Assembly (NCBI RefSeq): GCF_004803465.1
Contig: NZ_SRSF01000001.1
Location: 806,501 to 870,500 of the forward strand
Source: Neolewinella litorea
GTDB lineage: Bacteria > Bacteroidota > Bacteroidia > Chitinophagales > Saprospiraceae
Reading direction: 5' to 3'
Length of the DNA: 64,000 bases
Within the stretch, counting starts at the first letter, position 1. Each line of letters starts with the position of its first letter. The notes under the pieces are model-generated. The model made no database searches and was not told the DNA's origin. It saw only the letters and a program-made list of their open reading frames with translations. Shown here one piece after another: positions 54,998 through 63,195 of this stretch. Position numbers and translations under genes: made by a program.

Positions 54998-56050
54998 TCA
55001 ATAGCGGGCGTGGATGGTGCCGGGCTTGTGCTTCAGCGAGGTACCCGGCCTTTCCCGGAACACGCGAATAATCTCGGCCACCACGGCTACGGAAATTTCT
55101 TCCGGCGTTTCCGCTCCGATGTCCAGACCGATAGGAGAAAAGAGTCGACCGTACCCCATCAGGTCCAGGCCGGTGGCTTCCCGCAGTTCCGCATCCATTT
55201 TCACGGTACGCTTCCGCGGCCCCAGCAATCCCAGGTAGCGGGGTGATTTGGGCAGAAATACCTGCAGCATCTCCTGGTCGCGGACATAATCGTGCGACAT
55301 GCACGCTACCGCGGTGTAGTCGTCGACCGGCAGGTCGCCCGCCTGCCCGTAATCGCAAAGGGCATCGGCCACGGCGGCCAGTTCTGCGGTAAACTTGCGG
55401 CGCGTGCCGATCACGCTGCTACGCCAGCCAAGGTGGCGGGCCGTGGTGACGAGCGGAAGAATATCGTAATTGTCGCCCACCACGATCAGATGCAGTTCCG
55501 GGTGCAGGCGCTCGTACAAACGCTGCCACCGGCGGCCCTCGGCGTCGGTTTCCTCGCGGATTACGCTTCGCCCCCCCGGCAGGGCAACGGTGTCATCCGG
55601 CACTTCACGCAGACGACCGTCCAGGGTTTCCCCGGGGGGCGCGCTGACGGTCTGCACCAATACCTTCGGTTCGCGGATGCCGGTACGGGCGCGGAGTACT
55701 TCGATCTGGTTGCTCGGGTCTTCGACGTCGAGGGGGACGAACAGTACGTCAATGCGTCCGTTGCAGCCCAGTCCGATGCCAATTTCCCTATCCTCCCCAT
55801 CCAGTGTATCGTATACCCGCTTCGAAGGGCGGGCCTGGTGGATGGCCCGCTGGGCGCGGCGCAAGGCGTCGCCCTCCAGGCAACCACCGCTGATGCCACC
55901 GGTGTAGCGGCCATCGGCTCCGACCAAAAGGCGGGCCCCGATCCGCCGGTAGGAGGAACCCTCAACACTCACCACCGTAGCCAGGGCACTTGGGGTACCC
56001 GCCGCGGTAAGGTCGTCGTAGAGGGCAATGATGTTACGAATCTCCTTCAT
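54998..56050 (-). CDS. xdhC: XdhC-family molybdoenzyme accessory protein
   Basis: 350 residues. N-terminal XdhC/CoxI domain with VVSVEGSSYRRIGARLLVG and GGISGGCLEGD, and a C-terminal Rossmann domain (VVGDNYDILPLVTTARHLGW, YLGLLGPRKRTVKM). XdhC proteins bind and protect the molybdenum cofactor and help its sulfuration before insertion into xanthine-dehydrogenase-type enzymes. No such enzyme is encoded in the window. Its start overlaps the end of the MocA-like gene by 17 bases. Confidence 0.92.
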   Translation of the reverse strand: MKEIRNIIALYDDLTAAGTPSALATVVSVEGSSYRRIGARLLVGADGRYTGGISGGCLEGDALRRAQRAIHQARPSKRVYDTLDGEDREIGIGLGCNGRIDVLFVPLDVEDPSNQIEVLRARTGIREPKVLVQTVSAPPGETLDGRLREVPDDTVALPGGRSVIREETDAEGRRWQRLYERLHPELHLIVVGDNYDILPLVTTARHLGWRSSVIGTRRKFTAELAAVADALCDYGQAGDLPVDDYTAVACMSHDYVRDQEMLQVFLPKSPRYLGLLGPRKRTVKMDAELREATGLDLMGYGRLFSPIGLDIGAETPEEISVAVVAEIIRVFRERPGTSLKHKPGTIHARY

Positions 56051-56624
56051 GGCGGTGGTAGTCTTCCATTGTATCGATGTCGAACACGGTGAACGCCGGT
56101 GTCAGCCGCTGAATACCAACGTCCATGGCGTTGAGGAGTTGCCCGGCACCCGCGTCCCCGCCCAAGTGGCGCAGGGTGGCAAAATGAGAGGAGGGAAAGA
56201 CGGCCGGCACGCCGGCGCGTTGACCGTAGTCCGTGGCGACAATCTCCCCGGTCCGTGCCGCGTGCTCCAGCAACTCCTGTAAGTAGTTCGTATCAACCGC
56301 CGGCTGGTCGGCCAGCATAATGAGCAGATGGGTGTAGATCTGGTCGGTGCGGTCGGTGAGACAGACGGCCGCCGCACGAATACTGGAGCCCAAACCCTCG
56401 GTGTAAAGGGGATTATCTATCCAGCTGACGTCCAATTCTTTGAGTTGCTGTACTATTTGCGTTTTTTCGGCACCTACTACTACGTAGGTATCTGTATTCG
56501 GACAAGCGCGTGCCTGCCGTATGGCGTGTCCCAGCAAGGTGGTATCGCCCCAGGGAAGCAGTTGCTTGGGGCGCCCCATTCGACGGGACTGCCCCGCCGC
56601 CAGAATGACCACGGCGGCTTTCAT
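56034..56624 (-). CDS. MocA-like molybdenum cofactor nucleotidyltransferase
   Basis: 196 residues. The nucleotidyltransferase signature VVILAAGQSRRMGRPKQLLPWGDTTLL opens the protein, with GLGSSIRAA and MLADQPAVD following. This is the MobA/MocA fold; pairing with xdhC points to MocA, which makes molybdopterin cytosine dinucleotide for XDH-family enzymes. It begins one base after the upstream lipoprotein gene ends and overlaps xdhC by 17 bases. Confidence 0.9.
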   Translation of the reverse strand: MKAAVVILAAGQSRRMGRPKQLLPWGDTTLLGHAIRQARACPNTDTYVVVGAEKTQIVQQLKELDVSWIDNPLYTEGLGSSIRAAAVCLTDRTDQIYTHLLIMLADQPAVDTNYLQELLEHAARTGEIVATDYGQRAGVPAVFPSSHFATLRHLGGDAGAGQLLNAMDVGIQRLTPAFTVFDIDTMEDYHRHEGDS

Positions 56625-56625
56625 A

Positions 56626-57186
56626 TCACTGGCGGATTAGGATGATCTCCTCAATCGGCGTTTCGGCGGGAACCCCCGCACCGGAGGCGGACGGCGCGTA
56701 GGCACCCAGCTGGTAGCTGAGCCAATCCGGTCCCTTGATCACGGGCCGGCCGGCCACGGTGCTCGGGGCTGGCAATTTACCCAGGCGCTCCACGAGTTCG
56801 CCATAGGTATTACCGACGCGCAGGCCATCGCGGGTGACCACGTCGGACGAAGTGATGTGGATGGCGGAAATGAAGCGGTCACCGCGGTCGACTAGCAGGT
56901 AGGCCAGCGTATCCTGCCGGCGGCCGGTAAGAAAATACCGGTCGAAGGTTTGGTCGCCCACCGTAAGGACCCCGGCCTCCCGCAGCGATTCGGTCTGGGG
57001 CAGGGCCATTCCCGGACTCAGGTCGAGGAAGCTGCTGTCGGCGATTTCGTATGGGTCATCGGCATCGACGTCATATATCGCGGTATTGCCGGCATTAGGG
57101 TTTTCGACCGGACGGGTCTCAGGGGTAGTCGGCGGGGAGTCCGAACACCCTAGCAGAAAGATGACCGGCAGCGCGTATCGAATCAT
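56626..57186 (-). CDS. lipoprotein of unknown function heading the mocA-xdhC operon
   Basis: 186 residues. A short lipoprotein signal MIRYALPVIFLLGC puts the lipid-bearing Cys at residue 14. A Pro/Thr/Asn-rich linker (about 17-45) leads to a compact domain (about 50-185) with SFLDLSPGMALPQTESLREAG and LRVGNTYGELVERLGKLP, reminiscent of small periplasmic domains but not assigned. Tight spacing with mocA and xdhC suggests co-expression; a functional link to molybdoenzyme maturation is unproven. TAACTTTA (57204-57197), ten bases before the ATG, is a possible -7 box. Confidence 0.78.
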   Translation of the reverse strand: MIRYALPVIFLLGCSDSPPTTPETRPVENPNAGNTAIYDVDADDPYEIADSSFLDLSPGMALPQTESLREAGVLTVGDQTFDRYFLTGRRQDTLAYLLVDRGDRFISAIHITSSDVVTRDGLRVGNTYGELVERLGKLPAPSTVAGRPVIKGPDWLSYQLGAYAPSASGAGVPAETPIEEIILIRQ

Positions 57187-57266
57187 AGCTTTACTTTAAA
57201 GTTACCGCAATCCCAGGCAATGATAGTACTATCGTGCGGATCTTTGTTTTTCAGCCCCTACCGCCT

Positions 57267-58124
57267 ATGACCCTTCTTGCCCGGCTTCGCATCGTCGATA
57301 TTTCCCTCATCGTCCTGGGCGTTTTCCTGGCCGCCTTCGGTCTGGAGGGTTTTCTGTTGCCCAATCAGTTTATCGACGGCGGGGTGACGGGCATTTGTTT
57401 GCTGGTGTCTCAGGTGACCGGCCTGCCGCTGGCCTTGCTGCTGATCGTGATCAACCTGCCCTTTTTGTATTTGGCCGGACAGGTCATCGGCCGCAAGTTT
57501 GCCATCAAGACCGCCATGGCGATCTTCCTGCTGGCGCTTGTGGTCTACTTCGTACACTTTCCCCAATTGACCAACGACACCTTGCTGGTATCGGTCTTTG
57601 GTGGCTTTTTTCTTGGAACCGGGATCGGCCTGTCGATGCGCGGCGGCAGTGTATTGGACGGCACGGAGGTACTGGCCATTTACCTTAGCCGTCGGATCGG
57701 GGCCAAGGTGAGCGACTGGGTCATTCTCATCAACGTTATCATCTTCCTCACCGCTGCCATGCTGTTATCGGTCGAACAGGCATTGTACAGTGTGCTTACC
57801 TACTTCGTGGCTTCGAAGGCGCTGGACTTCATCATTGACGGGGTAGAGGAATACACGGGCATTTTCATCATCAGCCCCCTCAACGACGAAATCCGGACGG
57901 CATTGATCAGCCAGGTCGGTTGCGGGGTGACGCAGTTGCGTGGCCAGGGTGGTTTCGGGCTACCCGACGATGCCCCGGACCGGCAGATTCTGTACGTGGT
58001 GGTGACCCGGCTTGAAATTTACCGCCTGCTCAAGGTGGTGCGCGGCATTGACGAGCACGCTTTCATTACCATGAACAGCATCAACGACGTGCACGGCGGT
58101 ATGGTGAAGCGGCGCAAGATTTAG
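57267..58124 (+). CDS. YitT family membrane protein
   Basis: 285 residues from the ATG at 57267 (a GTG 33 bases upstream is possible but adds an unlikely leader). Five to six membrane helices (DISLIVLGVFLAAFGLEGFL ... LLIVINLPFLYLAG ... SVFGGFFLGTGIGLSMRGGSVLDGTE) precede a soluble DUF2179 domain (about 200-285, YTGIFIISPLNDEIRTALISQVGCGVTQLRGQGGF). YitT proteins are widespread inner-membrane proteins of unknown transport function. Confidence 0.92.
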   Translation: MTLLARLRIVDISLIVLGVFLAAFGLEGFLLPNQFIDGGVTGICLLVSQVTGLPLALLLIVINLPFLYLAGQVIGRKFAIKTAMAIFLLALVVYFVHFPQLTNDTLLVSVFGGFFLGTGIGLSMRGGSVLDGTEVLAIYLSRRIGAKVSDWVILINVIIFLTAAMLLSVEQALYSVLTYFVASKALDFIIDGVEEYTGIFIISPLNDEIRTALISQVGCGVTQLRGQGGFGLPDDAPDRQILYVVVTRLEIYRLLKVVRGIDEHAFITMNSINDVHGGMVKRRKI

Positions 58125-58143
58125 GATACCGGATCGGACTGGC

Positions 58144-60252
58144 CTACCACTGCGGACGGATGCCAGGCGCGTAGGGATAATCCAGCGACCGGTAATGGTC
58201 CACATCGTGTGGCGGGGGTGTCACCCCATCCGGAAAAGGCCGCTGTGCGAACGTCTGAAAGTAGGCCAGACAGGCATTTTTCCACCATTCGGCTTCCCGT
58301 TGCTGGATGGTGAGATACTGGCTGACCTCAGCGTGCCGCTCCGGATCGATTTCCCCTTCAAGCGCAGCCCATTTGATGGCCAGCCATTCCGTGCCGTCCA
58401 CTCCGGCCTGGTACCGGTAGCAGAGTTCTTCCCAGAGGGTGTTGCCATTATCCATCTGGAAGTCCCAGGGCAGGTGATGGAACCACAGGAGATATTCCGG
58501 CGGGCAGGTCTCGGGGTCGGCGAATTTGGCCCGCACCTCCGGGGCGTACTGGGCCACGGCGTTGCTACCGGTGACGGTTCGGTCAAACCCGATCCCGGCG
58601 CTGTCCGCCCGGTGATAATACGCAGGGTTCCATTCCGGGCGGGAAAGGTCAGACACCCAGGGTCCGGGGCCGTAATGGTGACCGGTGGCCATGAGGTGGT
58701 GCAAACCGAGCGGCGTCATGTAATTGACGCAGATCTCCCGGGAGGTAATGAGCATCTCAGTGATCGTACTGCGCACCTTGCTCTCTGGTCGGTAGGTCAT
58801 GGCGGCCCATTCGTCGTAGATGCGCTCCGGGCCAAGGGCGGGGTCCCAGGCCAGCCGTCCGAAAGCGTACCAGTCGGCCTGGCCGAAGGGGTGGCCGGTC
58901 CAGTTGCGCGCGGTACCGACGTTGCTCACGCCGGCAAGCCCCGACACGGTGGAAGCCACGGTGGTTCCGGGACCGTTTTGCCGGGTATCCGCCTGCAGCA
59001 CTTCGGAGAAGAGGGGCGCCAGGCCGACCAGGTGGGTGCCTTGTCCCAGGTATTCTTTCGTGATCTGGAGTTCGAGCAGCAGGGGTGTTTCCGGAGTGGC
59101 GCCGAACAGGGGGCTAAAGGGTTCACGTGGCTGAAAGTCGATGGGTCCGTTTTTGACCTGCACCATCACGTTGTCCCGAAATTTGCCATCCAGGGGTACG
59201 AATTCCTCGTAGGCCTGGGCGGCGCGGTCGGCTTCGGGATCGCTGTTGTAGACGAAGGCGCGCCACATGACGATCCCGCCGTAGGGGGCCAGGGCGTCGG
59301 CGAGGACATTGGCCCCCTCGGCGTGGCTGCGGCCGTATTCCCGGGGGCCGGGCTGTCCTTCACTGTTGGCCTTCACGACGAATCCGCCAAAATCGGGAAT
59401 ATGCTCATAGATTTCTCGCGTCTTCTCCGCCCACCAGGCAATCACCGCAGGGTCCAGTGGATCGGCGGTCTCCAATCCACCCAGTTCGACGGGGGCACTG
59501 AAGCGCGCCGTGAGGTAGAGTCTGACACCGTAGGGCCGGAAAACGTCCGCCAGGGCGGCGGCCTTTTCCAGGTAATCTTCGCGGAAGATGAGCGAATTGG
59601 CGTTGACGTTGGTCACTACGCTGCCGTTGATACCCACTGAGGCGCACGCCCGGGCATAATCGGTGTACCGGGGGTCAAGGACGTCGGGTAGCGTGTGCCA
59701 GTTGAAAATGGAGAAGCCCGCGTAGCCGCGCTCCACGGTACCGTCCAGATTATCCCAGTGGTTCAGGATGCGGAGTTCCTTGGCGGGCGTTTCCAATAGA
59801 TCCAGGCCCTTTAGGTCCGCTTCCGTTTGTAGCAGACGTAGCAGGTGAAACGTCCCGTACAGAAATCCAACATTGCTGGATGCTGCCAGTTCCAGTTGGC
59901 CGTCCCGTTGGCGCAGACGATAACCCTCCCGCGCTACCTCATCCTCCCCTACCCTTTTCCATCTGAGTCCACCGGCAGCGCCAGACGTACCAACGCTAAT
60001 TCGGGCGGGAGTAAGCTCTACCCCGAGCAGTCCGCGCAATCCATTGCGTAACTCCAATAAAGAAGCGGCCAGCGTGGCCTGGGTGGTATCCACGTCGGGG
60101 CCGATGGATAGTTGCCCTAATTGGGCGCGGTAGGCGCTGCCGAGGGCAGTATTCTGGATCGGATCGTAGCGAAGCCACAATCGGTAGCCATCCTCCGCCT
60201 GCAGGCTCAGGGTAGACAGACCAAAACAAAAAAGCAGGAGTAGTAGGCGCAT
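58144..60252 (-). CDS. aguA: GH67 alpha-glucuronidase
   Basis: 702 residues with a signal peptide (to about residue 19). The GH67 signature NHWDNLDGTVERGYAGFSIF is present, the general acid Glu lies in VVKANSEGQPGPREYG, and the C-terminal domain carries LLWFHHLPWDFQMDNGNTLWEELCYRYQAG. It removes (4-O-methyl)glucuronic acid from xylo-oligosaccharides, so the organism probably uses glucuronoxylan. No xylanase or SusCD genes lie beside it. Upstream palindromes (60265-60290) look like an operator for a sugar-responsive regulator. Confidence 0.95.
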   Translation of the reverse strand: MRLLLLLFCFGLSTLSLQAEDGYRLWLRYDPIQNTALGSAYRAQLGQLSIGPDVDTTQATLAASLLELRNGLRGLLGVELTPARISVGTSGAAGGLRWKRVGEDEVAREGYRLRQRDGQLELAASSNVGFLYGTFHLLRLLQTEADLKGLDLLETPAKELRILNHWDNLDGTVERGYAGFSIFNWHTLPDVLDPRYTDYARACASVGINGSVVTNVNANSLIFREDYLEKAAALADVFRPYGVRLYLTARFSAPVELGGLETADPLDPAVIAWWAEKTREIYEHIPDFGGFVVKANSEGQPGPREYGRSHAEGANVLADALAPYGGIVMWRAFVYNSDPEADRAAQAYEEFVPLDGKFRDNVMVQVKNGPIDFQPREPFSPLFGATPETPLLLELQITKEYLGQGTHLVGLAPLFSEVLQADTRQNGPGTTVASTVSGLAGVSNVGTARNWTGHPFGQADWYAFGRLAWDPALGPERIYDEWAAMTYRPESKVRSTITEMLITSREICVNYMTPLGLHHLMATGHHYGPGPWVSDLSRPEWNPAYYHRADSAGIGFDRTVTGSNAVAQYAPEVRAKFADPETCPPEYLLWFHHLPWDFQMDNGNTLWEELCYRYQAGVDGTEWLAIKWAALEGEIDPERHAEVSQYLTIQQREAEWWKNACLAYFQTFAQRPFPDGVTPPPHDVDHYRSLDYPYAPGIRPQW

Positions 60253-60264
60253 AGTAATCGTTCA

Positions 60265-60290
60265 GTTACGTAACGGTAAGTTACCGTAAC
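60265..60290. promoter_or_regulatory. palindromic candidate operator upstream of aguA
   Basis: GTTACGTAAC (60265-60274) is a perfect 10-base palindrome, and ACGGTAA-G-TTACCGT (60273-60287) is a perfect inverted repeat overlapping it. Further GTTAC/GTAAC half-sites lie at 60286-60290 and near 60306. They begin 13 bases upstream of the aguA ATG, suitable for a repressor or activator site. Confidence 0.55.
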
Positions 60291-60357
60291 CGATGGAAAT
60301 GCCTAGGTAACTGACCACAGTGATTACCCAGGTGCAAAACACTACCGCGGAGCAGAG

Positions 60358-61224
60358 CTATTTAGGCTTATGCGAGCTGACGTAGCTGAAAACCTGGCGC
60401 ACCACGCGCCGCTTGATGTCGCGCTGGCGGGCCCGGTCGAGACTTTTGAGGCGGAACTGAAACTTGAGTTCCATGAAATCCTTTTTCACCTCGACGATCT
60501 TGAGCAGGTAGGAATCTTCTTCGATCACTTCAGCGTATTCGGCGATACTCTCGGTGAGTTCCTTTTCCAGCGTATCCACATTATGGATAGCCCGGATGTC
60601 CATTTCAAAGTCGATACTGAGCAGCCGTACGTCGCGGCGGGTGTAGTTGATGATTTCGTTAGAGTACACCTTGCCGTTAGGCAGGATCACTACGTCGTCG
60701 TTGTCGTTGAGCAACTTCACCTTCAAGAGCCCGATGTCCGCCACCCGCCCCCGGTAGGTATAGAAGCGCACGTAGTCGCCCACTTCAAACACATCGGTAA
60801 AGCTGTAGTAAATGCCCACGATCAGGTCGTTCACGAAATCCTTGCTCACGATCGCGATCGCCGCCGCCACAATGCTCAGGGAGGTAAACAACGTCCTGAA
60901 ATCGATCCCGATCAGACTGAAGATGGTGAAGATGACTACCCCACCGATAAGGAGCTTACGGATGTTTTCGACGCCGTAAATGAAGTTTTTGGCACCCCGG
61001 CGCTTGGCGTAATTCTGTTGCTGGTAGAGCCACTTGATGAAGCGGGTGATCACGTTGAGCACCGCCACGGTCATGAGGAAATACAGCAGGATCCGCCAGA
61101 ACTCTGGGCGCCCTTCCAGCCACCGCAGCCGCTCGTCGAACTGGATGAGGTATATCCCGCCGATGATCACCGAAAGCTCGAAAAAAAGAAACAGGAGGGT
61201 ACCCGCGAGGCTGCGATCCTTCAT
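60358..61224 (-). CDS. MscS-family mechanosensitive channel
   Basis: 288 residues from the ATG at 61224, chosen because it follows the promoter box at 61288 and gives a sensible N-terminus; an in-frame start at 61290 lies inside that box. Three to four membrane helices, then the MscS pore and beta domain (IAIVSKDFVNDLIVGIYYSFTDVFEVGDYVRF, LLNDNDDVVILPNGKVYSNEIINYT). The C-terminal alpha/beta domain is present. It releases solutes on hypo-osmotic shock. Confidence 0.93.
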   Translation of the reverse strand: MKDRSLAGTLLFLFFELSVIIGGIYLIQFDERLRWLEGRPEFWRILLYFLMTVAVLNVITRFIKWLYQQQNYAKRRGAKNFIYGVENIRKLLIGGVVIFTIFSLIGIDFRTLFTSLSIVAAAIAIVSKDFVNDLIVGIYYSFTDVFEVGDYVRFYTYRGRVADIGLLKVKLLNDNDDVVILPNGKVYSNEIINYTRRDVRLLSIDFEMDIRAIHNVDTLEKELTESIAEYAEVIEEDSYLLKIVEVKKDFMELKFQFRLKSLDRARQRDIKRRVVRQVFSYVSSHKPK

Positions 61225-61287
61225 GTAGCAATACGTTGTCAGGTCCGGTGCTGCCGTGTTTCCGACGTGCACCCGCCTATGGAGCCG

Positions 61288-61295
61288 CAAAAGTA
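61288..61295 (-). promoter_or_regulatory. -7 promoter element of the MscS gene
   Basis: TACTTTTG on the minus strand, exact TAnnTTTG and identical to the lptD box, 63 bases upstream of the chosen ATG. Between it and the pgi stop lies a CCGCTAT/ATAGCGG hairpin (61319-61342) without a T-run. Confidence 0.6.
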
Positions 61296-61353
61296 GCGGT
61301 GCGCCGGGGATAAGCGCACCGCTATCCTGAACTAAATAGCGGCAATTTTCAAA

Positions 61354-63006
61354 TTACCGCCAGCCCTTGTAGGCGTTGATGAGTCCGTTCGTTGAGCTGT
61401 CGTGCGTGCTCACGGGTCCGTCGCCCTTGAGTTCCGACAAGATGGCCTTCGCGAGCTGCTTGCCCAGTTCCACGCCCCACTGATCGAAGCTGTAAATATT
61501 CCAGATGATGCCCTGCACGAATATCTTGTGTTCGTAGAGTGCGATGAGCTGCCCCAGGGTATAGGGGCTTATCTGCCGCACCAGAATGCTGTTCGTGGGC
61601 TGGTTGCCGTCGAATACCTTGAAAGGTACCAGGCGCGTGATATCCTCATCCGATTTGCCATCCGCACGCAGCTCAGCCTCTCCTTCTGCGGCAGTTTTGC
61701 CGTTCATCAGGGCTTCGGTCTGGGCGAAGAAGTTGCTCAGCAGGATCGCATGGTGATCGCCCAAAGGGTTTTGCGAGACCGCGGGTGCAATGAAATCGCA
61801 GGGAATGAGCCGTGTACCCTGGTGGATGAGTTGGTAAAAGGCGTGCTGCCCGTTGGTGCCCGGTTCGCCCCAGATGATGGGACCGGTGTTGTAATCCTCA
61901 ATCGGATTGCCGTCGCGATCGACGCTCTTTCCGTTGCTTTCCATGTTGCCCTGCTGGAAATAGGCCGGGAACCGGTGCATGTACTGGTCGTAGGGCAAGA
62001 TAGCCTCGGTCTCCGCATCCCAGAAGTTGGTGTACCAGATTCCGATCAGGGCCAGCTTGGCGGGCAGGTTGTCGGCCAGGGGGGCATGGCGAAAGTGCTC
62101 GTCCATGGCGTGCAGTCCGTCCAGCAGTTCGGCGAAGCGGTCGAAACCTACCGTCAGGGCTATGCTAAGGCCGATGCTGCTCGACAAACTGTAGCGGCCG
62201 CCCACCCAGTCCCAAAAGCCAAACATGTTGGCTTCGTCGATGCCGAATTCCTTCACGCCCCCGGCATTGGTACTCAAGGCCACGAAGTGCTTGGCCACCT
62301 CTTCGCTGCTTCCGCCCTGCTCGAGGAACCAGTCGCGTGCGCTGCGGGCGTTGGTCATGGTTTCCTGCGTGGTGAAGGTTTTGGAAGCCACCAGGAACAG
62401 CGTTGTTTCCGGATCGACTTTTTTCAAGACTTCGCTCAGGTGGGTGCCGTCGATGTTGGACACGAAGTATACCTCCCGTCCCTCAATCCAGTAAGGCTTA
62501 AGGGCTTCGGTGACCATAACGGGACCGAGGTCGGAACCACCGATGCCGATATTTACCACCTTCGTGAGGGGCTTACCGCTGTAACCGGTGTGCTCCCCCG
62601 AATGTATCCGGCGGGTGAAGGCCCGCATGCGGTCCAGGACCTCGTTTACCTCGGGCATTACGTCCTCACCGTCGACCAGGATGGGTTGGTTTCCGCGGTT
62701 ACGCAGGGCCACGTGCAGTACGGCCCGACCTTCCGTTCCGTTGATCACCTCACCGTTGAACATCTTCTCGGTGGCTTCCTTGACACCGCATTCCTCCGCC
62801 AGGCGCAGCAGCAGGTCCATGGTTTCCTGCGTGATGATGTTCTTGGAGTAGTCCACCAGGATGTCCTCGAGTTGCTGGCTGAACCGGTCGAACCGGTCCG
62901 GGTCCTGCGCGAAGAGGTCCTTCATATGGCGCTGCTGCATTTCGTGGGCGTGCATCTCCAGTTCCTTCCAACTGAGGGTGGTGGTGGGATTCAGGTTATT
63001 GAGCAT
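61354..63006 (-). CDS. pgi: glucose-6-phosphate isomerase
   Basis: 550 residues from the ATG at 63006, where the usual N-terminus [19 protein letters not shown] begins; the frame upstream is unrelated sequence. Family motifs: [54 protein letters not shown], the catalytic Glu in [18 protein letters not shown] (with the conserved His), and Lys near the end ([10 protein letters not shown]). Interconverts glucose 6-phosphate and fructose 6-phosphate. Confidence 0.97.
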   Translation of the reverse strand: MLNNLNPTTTLSWKELEMHAHEMQQRHMKDLFAQDPDRFDRFSQQLEDILVDYSKNIITQETMDLLLRLAEECGVKEATEKMFNGEVINGTEGRAVLHVALRNRGNQPILVDGEDVMPEVNEVLDRMRAFTRRIHSGEHTGYSGKPLTKVVNIGIGGSDLGPVMVTEALKPYWIEGREVYFVSNIDGTHLSEVLKKVDPETTLFLVASKTFTTQETMTNARSARDWFLEQGGSSEEVAKHFVALSTNAGGVKEFGIDEANMFGFWDWVGGRYSLSSSIGLSIALTVGFDRFAELLDGLHAMDEHFRHAPLADNLPAKLALIGIWYTNFWDAETEAILPYDQYMHRFPAYFQQGNMESNGKSVDRDGNPIEDYNTGPIIWGEPGTNGQHAFYQLIHQGTRLIPCDFIAPAVSQNPLGDHHAILLSNFFAQTEALMNGKTAAEGEAELRADGKSDEDITRLVPFKVFDGNQPTNSILVRQISPYTLGQLIALYEHKIFVQGIIWNIYSFDQWGVELGKQLAKAILSELKGDGPVSTHDSSTNGLINAYKGWR

Positions 63007-63195
63007 GGCGAATTCTGGTTGTGTCGTTTGGCATAGATACGTCTTGCCCTGCGATATGTGCACCACGGCGGATATGACACCACCGCCCCCCTTGGTGCCT
63101 TTTCCCGAACAACCCCTTTGTGCACACGTTCTATTAGCAACCAACACAGTGCTTTACCCCAGCACTCCTTTATTTATTTACGAAAAACCTTCAAG

